Shown here one piece after another: positions 1 to 12,700 of a DNA stretch of 64,000 nucleotides. Position numbers and translations under genes: made by a program. Positions within the stretch are counted from its first letter, which is position 1. Each line of letters opens with the position of its first letter. Under the pieces are notes generated by a model, which saw only the letters and a list, made by a program, of their open reading frames with translations, had not been told where the DNA came from and did not search any database. Source of the DNA: Rhodamnia argentea (Eukaryota > Streptophyta > Magnoliopsida > Myrtales > Myrtaceae); contig NC_063157.1 in assembly GCF_020921035.1 (NCBI RefSeq), forward strand, positions 2,170,001 through 2,234,000, given 5' to 3'.

Positions 1-1099
1 TTCTTCTGTAAGTTGCACTTCTGGCCAGGCCTTCTCGGATATCTCGACTTGTTTATTCTCTTTAGATTCATCATGCTCAATCCTAATGGAGTTCGCAGTT
101 CCACCAGGGATTTCACTGTTTGAAGGTCCAAATGTGGTTAAAACTTCTTTGTGAGATTTCACAAGCTGTTCGAATGCTGCTCCTGAAGTCAAGAGCTCCT
201 TGTAGCTCCCCGACCGTGTAACATGTCCGTCCTCCATGAGCTTCGTATCACAAAAATCACTGCAAAGAGCACACCGATGGACAGGAAGGGTTGCAGCGTG
301 AAGCTCCAAGTTGAATGGAACCACCAAGGCAATTTTCGCCCATCCGATATGCATCCACCGCGACGTAATTCACGATCTCGCCAGTTGAGTGTCGTTTTCT
401 TCCGGTGTTCAAAAGTTTCAACTGCTTCTGGTAGACCGCCACCATAAGAGCAGATCTCATTCTCATTCCGTACATCCTGGAATCGAAGAAGTAATCTCTC
501 TGCGAAAATGACTGGACTAGCTTGGCAAGCATAAGCTCCCAATAATAGCGAACCATTTCTGACAAATTTCACGTGCCTTCGTTCGAGTAATTCACAAACC
601 AGTACAGTAACAAAGGGGATACAACGACGGATATTGTTCGGGAAAGCGCACATAAGCCAAGGAAAATGTTCTCCTTGAAATAAGCTTTCGCAATTGTCTT
701 AATAACCAAGTAACTCTGTGAGCCCTTTTGATTGCTTACAACCGAATCCCCCGAGCGCGCAAAGTTTTGATAGGCCAGATCGGCTTCATCCTCGGAGACC
801 AGAGATGGGATATCCGCGAAATCTAGCGGTTTCGAGTATCCCGAGCGTAAAAACGGATTCATCCAAGAAAATGTCAACTTGCTGAGATGGCTAGCACAGC
901 CAAGCTGCGACCGGGACTAATCAGAATTCGCACCTAACAGAGGTTCGTATAATTTGTCATCTGGGATTGGTCTGGGAACCACAATATATTTCCTGAAGGC
1001 ACAGAACAGGAGCAGAAAGTTTACAGGCCGAGTCACAATGTCTAAAACTCCGACCCCGAGCCGTTCCAGCAACGACTCCAATTCATTTCCTCGATCCAT
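1..1099 (-). pseudogene. Decayed ABCC (MRP-type) ABC transporter, ABCC8-like, partial
   Basis: ABCC proteins are full-size ABC transporters of the tonoplast or plasma membrane that move conjugated compounds. Reading leftwards from 1099, the sequence encodes the end of the N-terminal membrane region (PVNFLLLFCAFRKY, LYEPLLG), then LSKLTFSWMNPFLRSGYSKP, DIPSLVSEDEADLAYQNFA, the first membrane domain with [19 protein letters not shown] and [19 protein letters not shown], then [13 protein letters not shown]. Several lesions are visible: an in-frame TAG at 917-919, an in-frame TGA at 569-571 and a frameshift near 331-337. Near 235-250 the membrane domain jumps directly to the linker that normally follows the first nucleotide-binding domain (LMEDGHVTRSGSYKELL). 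Walker A, the signature motif and Walker B of NBD1 are therefore missing. The N-terminal membrane helices before 1099 are also absent. The linker continues off the left edge. An intact full-length gene is excluded. The ABCC8 (old MRP6) clade assignment is from memory of the motifs. Confidence 0.85.
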
Positions 1100-3339
1100 A
1101 AGCGGTGGTTAACTAATCAGTGAAATAACTCAAAATCAACTCTACAAAGTAGTAAAATAAACAATTTCGAGACGATAGAAAATCTATCGGAGTAATTCAG
1201 GTGTCAATTTCTGCTCTAGCGAGGTTCTCAATCTCGAGCAGTATGAACTCACTAGCAAATGATAGATCGCCGTTTCATCCGTCCATCGTCGAAAGGCCAA
1301 TGAACAAACGGGCAGCCCTGTGAAACAAACATGAGATTAGTTTTGATCCGTTGGCTCCAGAGTGAGATTCATGAAGGCCAATTTTGCTAGAGGATTTCAC
1401 GTTCGTTGCCTTGGAGTCCACTCTACTTTGGTTTGCCGGGAAAAGTTGAAGATTAGGCCCGTCGGTTTTCGACACGATGCCTCGACTCGATACCACCACG
1501 GAAGGCTTATTTTTTACGGACATGGGACCGAAAAAATCCGACACGAATTAAAATTAGGAGAATGCGACGGTGAGGGCTCCGTCATAATTTTTTTTCCCGA
1601 CCAACGGAGCTTTCCCGATCATGCAATATTAACGTAAAGCAGACTATTTACTTCGCCGGTTTATAAAGAGAAAGATATAATTTTCACATGCCATATAATG
1701 TTCTAAGGTGACAATAAAAAGAAATTGAGCTCCAAGTTGAAGAAAGAAACGATGCATATAGAGACTATCGCATTAAGGGTACATTTTTTTCAACTCAGAA
1801 AAAAAACAATTTTTCTTAGACTTAATTCTTTCGAAATTTAAGACTTTATAAAGATTAAGGTTTCAAAAATAATTAAAAGGTGCTTGCCCATTTCCTTCTT
1901 GTGATTTCAACCTTTCATCCAAAAAAAAAAAAACATGGCTTCTAACACGAAATTTATTTCTTGGCCCTATTATTTCAACAACCAACGTTTGAAAGATCAT
2001 TTGTTCTAAACCTACATGTCACAATGCAACTCGATTTTGGTTTTTGTTTTTGTGTAGTTATCAATGGGATGTAAAGAGTCTAGCGCTGTTAGAAGTTGTC
2101 GAGTGATTAGGATTAAGTATAACTTTTCTTATTTTTGGGACTCCACTAGATATATTCTAATCATCGCCAGCATCTTTTTCAATGGTGTCGTGACTCTTTC
2201 TTTCCTATTTTGAACTTCTGATATCTACTCTTTTATCACTAGTATCTTCGATCGAATTGTTTATCTCTTCGTCACTAACGTTAGTTTCATCGGACAATTG
2301 GTTTCAATACGAACTCTATCCATCTGAACAAGACTAAAAAAAGTAAGCATTGCACATCTGAAATATGTTAATACTGATAGATACTAATTAAAATTCGACA
2401 TGGCTATGTACACCTTACTTTCTTGCAACCAAAAGGAGCAGGAACTAATGAATCTTTCACCACAGTTCTATTACAAAATCCTAGAATATGAAGAAGATCA
2501 AAGTACACTAAATATTCACTTTCCCACTTTTTTTAGTTCTTCATCTTTCACTTTTTTTTTTTTTTTTTGGGACACTCCTAGGAAAATGAGAAAGAAAGAC
2601 TTAGCTTTTAATGTCATGCATCGTCATTCGGACCGAAATCACGAGGCTTGCGGCACAAACCAAGCTGTTTAATCATGAGATGATAGGGAACATTACTATT
2701 TATTAAAGCTAAACTCCGGGCCAGATGACTGCCAAACCTTTCTGAAGTTTCCACAATTTTGTTCTTCACTGGCAATGTGAAATCATGAGTCATCTGCCGT
2801 ACGACCCCCCAAAAAGATGAATGTCTTCAACGAAGGTAGTTTGATTCTAGGAAGAACATCATTCTTCCCACTCGAATTCGGATGCCGACTCGCCCGCCGG
2901 ACATATTTCGTTTCTCCCTCGCGCATATATAAGTTCGGCGCTTCCCTTTGATTTGTAGGGAAACAAAAGGGTGCATCATCCTCCCGGTATCGCTAAACTC
3001 CACACCCGCTTCTCATCCGGAAGTCGTCGTAAAATAATCGCGTCGGCTTTCGAGGACGTATGAGAGGAAATCTGATCCTTCATCCTATTTCATCAGTAGG
3101 ACACGACTATCAAGGCGATGTCAAGATGAAACGATCCCTCAGCAATGCTCAACGTTGACAAACATTTGACATGGTGCCATCTCGATCATCAACATCGAAC
3201 ATCCGAGTCTCAGATTTCCACCCGTTCGTTCAATCGAGCTCCTTGGTCAAATGGGCCTCGACAAACCCAATCTAGCTGGGCCTTTAGGCATCAAAATCAT
3301 CTCCGTAGGTCTTACCTTAACAGAAATCATGTCGCATGA
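1100..3339. other. Gene-free spacer
   Basis: No reading frame here resembles a known protein and none is supported by splice sites. The stretch is AT-rich, with A runs at about 1798-1806 and 1920-1933 and a T run at 2552-2567. A TATATAA string lies at about 2926-2932 in a locally GC-richer stretch, but no coding region follows it. No transposon ends were recognised. Confidence 0.6.
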
Positions 3340-3351
3340 AAAAAGAAAAAT

Positions 3352-3735
3352 GACCTGATCGGTCCTAAACTTTGAGTCGACGTGCAATGTGGTCCCTAAA
3401 TTTTAATCTAATATATCATATCGTCCATAAAATTTTAATTATTCAATGTGATTCCTGAACTTTAAATACATATTCAATTTAGTCTATGAATTATATGAAG
3501 ATATTTAATATTGTCCCCGAACTTGAAAGCGATAGAATGATAATATTGAATATTTTCAATACAGGTCATGGACTACATTGAAAATGTAACAAAAGTCCAT
3601 AGATTATATTGAACAAATTAAAAGTTTAGGAGCCACATTACACATTCAGTTAAAGTTCATGGATCATATTAAATAAATAAAAAATGCAGGGATCACATTA
3701 TATATTAAATCAAAGCTCGGAAATTATTTGTTACG
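3352..3735. repeat. Degenerate fold-back repeat built from 'gtcc-taaa-ctt' phrases
   Basis: The left half repeats phrases such as GGTCCCTAAATTTTAATC and GATTCCTGAACTTTAAAT. The right half carries the same phrases in reverse orientation (AAAAGTTTAGGAGCCACATT, TTAAAGTTCATGGATCATATT, GGGATCACATTATATATTAA). The whole could form an imperfect hairpin of about 380 bases. The construction matches the better-preserved elements at 36780-37123, 38328-38974 and 43260-43670. The ends are eroded, so the limits are approximate and I see no target-site duplication. Confidence 0.45.
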
Positions 3736-3739
3736 TTTT

Positions 3740-6608
3740 TTCCCTTAAAAAAAAAAAAAACCAAGCAAGGAGATTCTGGAGAACGGCGGATGTTAAAACA
3801 CGTGTGGAAGTTGAACGGGCAACAACATTAATGGGGGTTTGGTCCATATAATTAAGAGGGGCCACCGTCTACGGGACCAAGTCAATTGGTCGTGTCAGTA
3901 GCAGTCGAGTTTTGCATGCTTGCTCGCTCTAAGCCCAAGCAAAAGATCGCACCAATCGATCCTCGCATTCAATGCCAAAATCCAGCTGCGACCACGAAAA
4001 ACAGGTTTTGAATTTTTTTTTTTTTCTCGCCTTATTGCTTCTTTGGCCATAGTAAAGAACAGGGGAAATAAACTTCTTTTCCCATTTAATGCTGCTGGCC
4101 CCAATTCCCAGCTCGAGCCGAGAGTGATCGATCACATGGGTATGGAATTCGTGACTTAGGCTTTGGTAAAACCCCGATTTTTCGTATAAAGGAAAACCGT
4201 TCAAAGCCGGCTCCCTTCGGAACCGAATTGGGTTCGGTCGGTTCTCTATTGATTCCTCTTGGAACGGCGGATTAACCGGGTCCTCAATGTTGAGAACCAA
4301 GTCGATTTTCCTTAGAACTAGCTTATAACGTAGTGGACTATGTCGATTATAGTCCTTTCTCCGGTCACAAACTAGCCCACATCATGTGGATGTGTTTTAT
4401 TTTCGCATTTGGAAGTCCATATTTCGAATCTTCGTGAGTGCAATAAATTTTTTTTTTTTTTGGGAGATAGAGTAGAATCAATTCAAAGTGTTTGTCGATC
4501 TGATTTCGCCGATTTCCAAATGAAACCGGTAGCTCCGAGCTAGGATTGACGCAGCAGATCGATCCTAGACTGGTTCGAGGCTTTCGGAATCGGAAATCAA
4601 ATCAGCTCTTCCGGCAACTACCCAATAACCAGTCCGATCACGTCAATTGTGATCGATTCTCGAGTTGAACCTACCCGGCTGCACGCCCCTACCCATCTCT
4701 ATCTTCGTCGTCGCTCGAGAAGTTGTTTGTTTGTGGAGCGATGTTCGATGCCTTTAGCTTGGATGTTGGCAAATCCCGACACTATTTTAATGCAAGTGCG
4801 GAGTTATGAACTCGAGGGTTTTGTCTTTGTCCATGTTATCCAACTAGTGTAGTAATTTTATTTTATTTTTTTACCTGTGGTCTAAAACTAGTGTAGTTAA
4901 GAAAGTTAAGATAATCTAGTAAACCAGACGTGCATGCCACTTCTTATTATTGTTTAATTAAGGTTAAGACGATATTAAATTCGAAATTAGGCTCGCAATT
5001 TCCAATCCTAGTTCGGGTGTTGGGAACGTGACCCACCAAACTCCTCGACATTGCATGCATGCGAGCTTTACGGAGACTAGCGTAATTTTCTTTCATCTAA
5101 TCTTTATTTATTACGACAGTTAATGTCTCTTTGAGAGGATCGATTTGGGCTCTTGTCCCCATCCGAGCCAAAGCAAGGACGGACCATGGAGCTCTAGTCC
5201 TCTATTTTATTCTCGTAAAAACACTTGGACATAGTTTAGGGTTTTCGAGTTCGGCTAATTTATATCGGCCTAAAAAAACAAAGTGCAAAGACATTGTATT
5301 ATGAATTATTGAAGTAGTTATTCCCCCGATCTTTATGCCCCATGGAAAGAAAATTCTCGATCGGTGTTCGAGCCAAAATACGTGTGGCGGGTCAATGCGA
5401 TATCATCGATTAATGAAACTTTTCCATTGATGGCTTGGCTTTATTTCAAATCCAAATATAAGTGGCTTTTCTATCTTTTCAACAATATTTAAAGTTTGAT
5501 TACGCAGAGAAAATATGTCTCCATTGTGATTTCGTGCATGTTGAATTATCCAGAGCACGATTAAATTTTGGGCGACATATAGTTATATCTTTTGATTTGT
5601 ATTAAATAAAAATAAATTAGAGATAATTTTTGTAGACTGGAAACCAATTTCCGGACGCGAAATTTCTGGTTGTAGCACAACCAAAAGTTTCCAGACTTTT
5701 TTTTTTTTTTTACTCAGGTTGGCACAACCTCGGTACGAGATTAAAATTGAGATTTTTTCCACGTTGGGGGACCAACTGACAGCGTCGCATATTTTCAAAT
5801 TAAAACTAAGTTTGTACTACAGATAAAAACAAAAAAAAAATTGGAGAAACTTTGGACGACGACAATGCAAATCGCCTTGCTTTTTGGCAGAGGTGGCTGG
5901 GTGAGACCGACCCACTTGACGAAGTCAGTTTACGACACGCGCCGACACCACGCGACGGCGTTAAGGCGGCCGACATCTGCAGGTTGGGCGGCGCGTCCGA
6001 GGATCGTGTCTCCCTCCTGACACCGAACCCGCCGTACATTTGATTACTCGCCAACAGGAATTAAATTGACAAGTAAAATTTTCTAATTTTTCTATGCACT
6101 GTACATAATGCAAGACAGGCAAAATATATCTTTTTCAATATTGAACAAGTATCTCCAAAATACTCGATTAAAAACCTTTTAAGAAAAGTTTACAATTGTT
6201 CAAGAATTACTTAATAGCAATTTGGACCGATTTGGATAAGGTTATCGAGTCATAATATCCGATTTTAGATCAATTTGGTTTGAGCCAAACTCTCGGTCCT
6301 ACCCAAAATATTATAAATAGTTCTTGTAATGTGCAAAATCAAGTCTCAATTCAGTCCCGAACTCGTCGAACCATCACCTCTTTATTGCAACGATCCAAAA
6401 TGGGTCCCCACCCATCAAACCCTCTTTGATCATGAAATTAGAAATTTGAACCCATGGTCCCCTAAAATTCATGCCAGAAGCAATCACGTTTGCTTGCAAG
6501 TTGCAGCAAGAAAAAGAGAGCTGACACCATTTTGCCCTCTTGTGATTCTTCGTTGTCTCCACCTTGCCCTACCCTTATCTTTGCTAAACTCCAAATCCCA
6601 ACTTTTTT
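3740..6608. other. Gene-free spacer
   Basis: No supported gene. Frames at 3895-4300 are short, overlap on both strands and contain T runs. A GC-richer patch at about 5850-6045 keeps a 63-codon open frame on the plus strand and a longer one on the minus strand, but neither resembles a protein I recognise. T runs occur at about 4012-4025, 4448-4461 and 5697-5712. Confidence 0.55.
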
Positions 6609-6611
6609 TTA

Positions 6612-7209
6612 GGGGTGGGCGGTTCAAGTTCCTTACATGTTTCAGACCTACCCATCGAAACATGTTTCTCATTTTTTGAAACTTGAAACATACCCGTCAT
6701 ATCTTGACTCTATCACGGGTTCTAGGGTCGATTCCAAGGTACCCAAGAACCTATCAATTTCTTTTATTTTATTTTCTTTTTTCATTTTTAGTTAAGTAAA
6801 ATAAGAGTGAATGCTACAATATCTAAGAGAAAGTAGAGGTAAGTGGTTTTAAGTTCCGTACATGTTATATTTGGAACTTTAAACCAATCCATTGGAACAC
6901 GTTTATCATTTTTTGAAACTTGAAACCTAAAAATTTGTTTGGCTCTAGATTATATACTCATCATCGGTGCCATAGAACATTATAGGATCGTGCAAAAACA
7001 TATACCAATAAAACTATAAAAATTTATTTGATGATCTAGGATCCAGGTTCTAGGTTTAGGTTCCAGAACATGGAACCTACCCGTTGGAACATGTTTCTCA
7101 ATTTTTAGACCCTAAGACCTACCCCGCATACCTTGAAATCCGGAACCAAACTGGATCCTACAGATTCTGGTTCCAAGTTCTTGGTTCTACCCCGGAACCA
7201 TAAGCACCC
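6612..7209. mobile_element. MITE, copy 1, 3-bp TTA target duplication
   Basis: The element is 598 bp. Its left end GGGGTGGGCGGTTC pairs with the right end GAACCATAAGCACCC as an imperfect terminal inverted repeat. It is flanked by TTA at 6609-6611 and TTA at 7210-7212. The interior is full of 'gttcc', 'ggaacc' and 'acctacccgt' phrases and has no transposase frame. The element at 37540-38149 has the same ends, interior and size. A 3-bp T(T/A)A duplication with such ends is typical of PIF/Harbinger (Tourist-like) MITEs, but superfamily placement is inference. Confidence 0.75.
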
Positions 7210-7212
7210 TTA

Positions 7213-8629
7213 CTTTTTTTCGTCTCAAAAAGATAATCATTTTCATATACTGTGCAAAGAAAGAAAGGTTCTTCTTTATCCTCGATTCCAGTTGCTAATC
7301 AAAATTAGAAACAGCTACCGGATTAAATGACCCAACGGGGCCGTCCGAGCCCGATCAGCTCGGGAAGAGCGGAACGAGCAGGTGTCGACAAGCAATTCCA
7401 TGTACGAACGGGTCTCGACCTTACATGATCCATGCTCGATAATCATATTCTCAGGGTAGTCGTTAACGCTGACTCTTGCTACTAATTGCACTCGCCGGGG
7501 AGAGCTTTGACAGGAAAACGGTGGCGGTGGCGGGCCGCTGGCCGGGTTGATTATTCACCGTCATCTGTTGGGTACAAATGAAGTTGCCAGGTCCCCTACG
7601 ACGGACAAGCTCGAGACAAAACTCGTCCTTGACTGATCATCGTGTCGAGATGGATCGCTGCAACTTGAAATGATGGACGGCCAGACCATCATTGCATCCT
7701 TATTTTTGTTTTCCTCACGCTTTGAATTTAGGCCTCGCTTTATCTACAGTAGGTGCACGAGTGGTGACCGTGGTTTGTCCGATAGAAATATCCTATCGTC
7801 GATGAGAGATTTCGTGAGCGTTCAAGTCCGGAAATTGAAATTGCCGCCGACTGTTCTCATTTGATTTTATTTTTTTCGTAAAAATAAATAATTTTATAAA
7901 AATAACCGCTTATATTTCTTGATATAACTAGTTAATAGATAATATTTTCATTATCACTAATAATTGTGCTTAAATATTTTCATGAACGATGAAAATATTT
8001 TTCGCATTGTCATTTTTTATGAGCTACATGATAAATAGCTCGATAGGATGGTTATCATATATCTTTTTTTTTTTTTGTAATCAAATGGGCAGAACTCCAA
8101 AAATACATTTTTATAGATCTTATCTAGACCTTATGAATGAACGACATGCCACGTTCAATATTCTCACATCGTGAATTAAAGACACAAAATATCACTATCC
8201 CATTGTCTATTAAATCTTCCAAATCATTAGTGATTATGAATTTAAGGATTGAATTATCCCGAGAGTTATGCTTGTGAATTCAAGAGACCCTTATTAACTA
8301 TATTTTTTACATAAATTTTTTTCAACTGTGTGAATGCAATTTTTTTTTAAAGTCGTGGTTGTGCATGATAACACTTTTGTTTTAAAATTCAACTTCTAAC
8401 TAGAATTTTATTTTTCTATTGCTGGATAGAAGTAATTTTTTTTAATTTCTTCAAGTAATTTCAAAATTATTTCCGGAGCAAAAAATGTTTCAGAAGTAAA
8501 AAAACAAAATTGCGTAATCAAATAGATATCTGCTCCAGAAGGTGCGTTACCAAATAGATTTCTATTCCAAAAGTATTTGTAAAGAAATATTCTACTCTAG
8601 AAGTATTGTGACGGGTCGAAGCAAGCGAT
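7213..8629. other. Gene-free spacer
   Basis: No supported coding region. 7330-7680 is GC-rich relative to its surroundings but has no long frame. 7865-8430 is strongly AT-rich with several T runs. A repeat fragment lies at 8435-8625. Confidence 0.55.
8435..8625. repeat. Fragment related to the 33548-34635 inverted-repeat element
   Basis: The text contains phrases such as GCGTAATCAAATAGAT, GCGTTACCAAATAGATTTC and ATTCTACTCTAGAAG. These resemble the 'gcgtttggtaacgc' and 'atcaaacgcg' phrases in the arms of the element at 33548-34635. No terminal ends are visible here, so this is at most a fragment. Confidence 0.35.
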
Positions 8630-8765
8630 TTGCTAAAGTCATAACAAGTCATTTTCCATTTTTAACAACTATGCTCTTAACTTTCGCGCTCTTCTTCTAT
8701 CACTCTCTCCAGCCCGTATCTCCTTCTGTGCTGTCTTCTTCATCCTCACCTGGCGTCTTCTCTCT

Positions 8766-8815
<50 letters not shown>

Positions 8816-9717
8816 CTTTTTTGGAAACAGGGTATGTAGCTTCGTGCCTCAACTTAGCTTCCACGTGAGTGTAGCGATGGTGTTGCAGTTGGTGATCCTC
8901 TTCTTCTTCTTCACGATTTTATTAGGAAGAGACTAGCTGGTGACGGGCATTGGCTGCCGTGCGTTTTCTCGATTAGTTTTTTCCGCGCTGGAAGTTCCGC
9001 TCTGATTGGTGAGAAGACCGAGGATCTGCAGGGAAGGTTGAGTATTATTGTATTGCTTCCATGTTGACTGTGCAGCTCGCTTGCTTGCTTCCCATGATAA
9101 GATAAGCATTTCGATTTTCACGGATCGTGCCAGAGGTTCTTGTTCATGCGCTCTTCTCGTTCTTCGTGCGAACCGCTGGGTGGGTTCGGTTCGGCTTGCT
9201 CGAGACGGACAGAAAAGCTCGGTTCGCTTGTGAAACCAAGTGGTGATCGGTTTTGCTGCCGCTTGACGTTATCTGTCATTTTTGGAGGTCGCGCTTGACT
9301 TGAATTTCTATCCGAAGAGAGACTCTTTTAGCTGTTCTTGTTCGGGTTGGTGATCCAAGGCTCGAAAGAAATCGCCGGTGTTTTGTAGTCAGCGAAGCCT
9401 AATGATTTGGGCAATGTCTTAATCCGTCGCAGCTTTCCTGTCGTGTCTCTGAAGGCGAAGGAGAAGGTGAAGTTTCGGTGCAATCCGAACCCAAGTCCGA
9501 GTGCTCAAGTTCTTCGCATTTCTTGATATGAGCTGTCTCGGTGGAATGATTCCTTGATATATTGTTTGCGGAGAAAAAAAGGAGCTGCAGATGCAGGAGC
9601 TTTGACGAGTGTGTTTCCGATTCGGACGTGCTCTAGAGAAACTTCGATTCTGCCTAGGTCTCGTAGTTCTTGGAGCTCAAATCTTCTGGGACGCCAGGTG
9701 TTTGAATTCCTTACGCA
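8630..9717 (+). promoter_or_regulatory. Probable promoter and 5' leader of the kinase gene
   Basis: This kilobase before the ATG at 9718 is much less AT-rich than the upstream spacer. It begins with a pyrimidine-rich tract that includes a CT microsatellite at 8774-8812, a common feature of plant core promoters and leaders. Short upstream ATGs are present (for example 9048). A leader intron is possible, but I cannot fix its ends. The transcription start is not determined. Confidence 0.4.
8774..8812. repeat. (CT)n microsatellite
   Basis: About 19 uninterrupted CT units in the presumed leader or promoter of the kinase gene at 9718. Confidence 0.95.
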
Positions 9718-12700
9718 ATGAGTCAACACCAGAAGCAAGGCAAGCCGGAAAAGGAGACGGCTGATGTGGGTGAAAGTGTGGTGGTTGCTGTTAAGGCATC
9801 TAGAGAAATTCCTAAGACTGCTCTTGTCTGGGCATTGACCCACGTTGTTCAACCTGGGAACTGCATATTGTTGTTGGTTGTGGTTCCTCAGCAGAATTCA
9901 GGTACATTCCTAAAACATGCCCAGTCTAAATTTTGGTTCAGTGGGATTTTGGTTTCAGTTTTGAGATTATCCAATCTGTTACAATGTTTAGTTTCAAGGT
10001 CTTGCAGGTAAGACATAATTTCTTGGGCATGATTTATCCACCGCTTAGGTTTGGCCATGTTGCCTATCAACAATCACGAGTAACTGCTGATAGTCCTTTT
10101 TTGCTGAGACCAGGTAGAAGATTGTGGGGTTTCCCAAGATTTGCTGGGGATTGTGCTAATGGTAATTCGAAGTATTACTCAGGATCTAGTGCAGAGCAGA
10201 AAAGTGACATTACAGACTCCTGCTCCCAGATGATCCTTCAGCTCCACAATGTTTACAATCCGAATAAGGTGGTTGTCATATGTATAGACCATAATAGCTT
10301 CAGTCATGTTTGCTCTCCTAGTCATGTGATTTGTTTCGCCGGTTCTCGCAGATAAATGTCCAGATAAGGATTGTCTCCGGCTCTCCTTGTGGGGCTGTGG
10401 CCGCGGAGGCCAAGAAAGCTCAAGCTAGTTGGGTGGTATTAGACAAGTAAGTTATTTATTTCACACTCTTTTGGTCAAAAGGTCATAGAACTTGTCATTT
10501 TCGACGGTGTCTAACCTATGTCAGGTCAGGCTTCTGACCAAAAGTTCAACCGTGGAAAACATCTTTTAATATCTGAAGTTTGGTGGTCTTGCTGTTTTTC
10601 TTCAGACAGCTCAAGCATGAGGAAAAACAATGCCTGGAGGAGCTACAGTGCAATATTGTGGTTATGAGGCGGTCGCAACCAAAGGTCCTCCGCTTGAATC
10701 TGGTGGGATCACTGAAAAAGGAATCTGAACATGCGGGTGCGTCGACTTCTGAGATGGATCGAGCATTGCATAAGCATCACAGTGGCAAAAGCGATGCTTC
10801 AAATTCTATCCGAGGGCCAGCAGTGACTCCAAATAGTAGTCCAGAATCAGGGACGGTCTTCACGAATACTGAAGTGGGGACCTCATCAGTGTCAAGCTCT
10901 GATCCTGGAACTTCCCCATTTTTCACCTCAGAAATGACTAGAGAAATAAGAAAACAAGAACTAATGTCCATAGAAGAATCAAAGAATCTTGATCAATGTA
11001 CTTCAGACTCCGAAAGTGAAACTCAATCGCTATCTTCAACGAGCTTGAGGTTTGATTCATGGATGTCAGAAGTTCTTAGTTCTCACTGTCCACCCACGAG
11101 ATGCTTTCAAGAAGACTCTGTAGGAGTAAGAGCTAATATCAAGGCCCATACACCAGTTGGGAAGACATCGCCAAATAAGTTCTCACAACAGGATGGAAAA
11201 GTTGATATTAGAGTGCCAAACTGCGGAAATGATTTGGAATACGGTGGAAATGTGAGAGAAGCAACTTCAGTATCCAGACATGCACCTCCTGGTCCCCCTC
11301 CATTGTGTTCCATATGCCAGCACAAGGCCCCTGCTTTTGGGAAACCTCCAAAATGGTTTAGCTATGCTGAGCTCGAGCTTGCTACCGGAGGATTTTCAAA
11401 GGCTAATTTCTTGGCAGAGGGAGGTTTTGGATCTGTGCATAGAGGGGTACTTCCAGATGGCCAGGCGGTTGCTGTCAAGCAACACAAATTGGCTAGTTCT
11501 CAGGGTGATCAAGAGTTCTGTTCAGAAGTTGAGGTCCTGAGCTGCGCTCAGCACCGAAATGTTGTTATGCTGATTGGAATTTGTGTAGAGGACAATAGAA
11601 GGCTGTTGGTTTATGAGTACATTTGCAATGGTTCATTGGATTCTCACCTTTATGGTAATGTTCTTTTCTTCTTGCACAAATTAGCTGCGGCATATCTAGA
11701 GTCTATATGAAGCTAAAGTTCATGATGGCAAATTTTCAGTGTAATTATAAAATCAAATAGAATGTTTCTCATAAAAAAACTGTCAGTATAGGACAGACCA
11801 TGTCTCGAAGAAGTTGGCAAAATATCTCAAATTGTCAATACAGTACTTGTGTAGAATGTAGATGCACTTCAGTTCATGTTGATCATATATTCAAATACAA
11901 ATACCGTGTGGTTAGGAGCTATGCCTCATGAGATAAAGTCAATCCCGTACAAGACATGATTATGTAGTTTTAGGCATGAATGACATATAACTTCAGATTG
12001 TCTGAGCTGATAAAGGATTTTGCCATCAGGCTGTCATCAAGAGCCATTAGAATGGTCATCACGGCAAAAGATCGCCATTGGAGCTGCTCGAGGACTACGG
12101 TATCTTCATGAAGAATGTAGAGTGGGTTGCATTATCCACCGTGATATGCGGCCGAACAACATCCTTGTGACTCATGATTTCGAACCTTTGGTACTAAAAC
12201 TTACCGATTCTTCTCATAGTTGTTCAGCAGATGAAATATGAAGTCTCAAATCATACCGATTGATCACCCTAAATTGTTCAAATTCTTCTACACCACATCT
12301 GCAAAAGCATTTTGACTACTTAAGGCTTGCTGCTTATGCTAGGAACATTAAAAGCATATCCAATATCATAGATTTGCATGTTTATGGATTGTTAAATTCC
12401 TTATCTCAATGCCTCTTTTGCTAGGTCGGTGATTTTGGACTGGCAAGGTGGCAACCTGATGGAGATATCAGCGTAGAAACAAGAGTACTTGGTACTTTTG
12501 GGTTAGTCTTAACACGATTTACCGACATTGCTACTGAGTATTTATATATTTAAGGCATTCAGTTGACTAATTTCCCCTTCATTAGGTATTTGGCTCCAGA
12601 GTACGCACAAACAGGCCATATTACAGAAAAGGCTGATGTGTTTTCATTTGGGGTGGTCTTGGTGGAGCTGGTGACCGGAAGAAAAGCAGTGGATCTTAAT

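Noticed and set aside
2926-2932. TATATAA string as a promoter
   Set aside because: No coding region follows within several kilobases on the plus strand, and AT-rich plant spacer contains such strings by chance.
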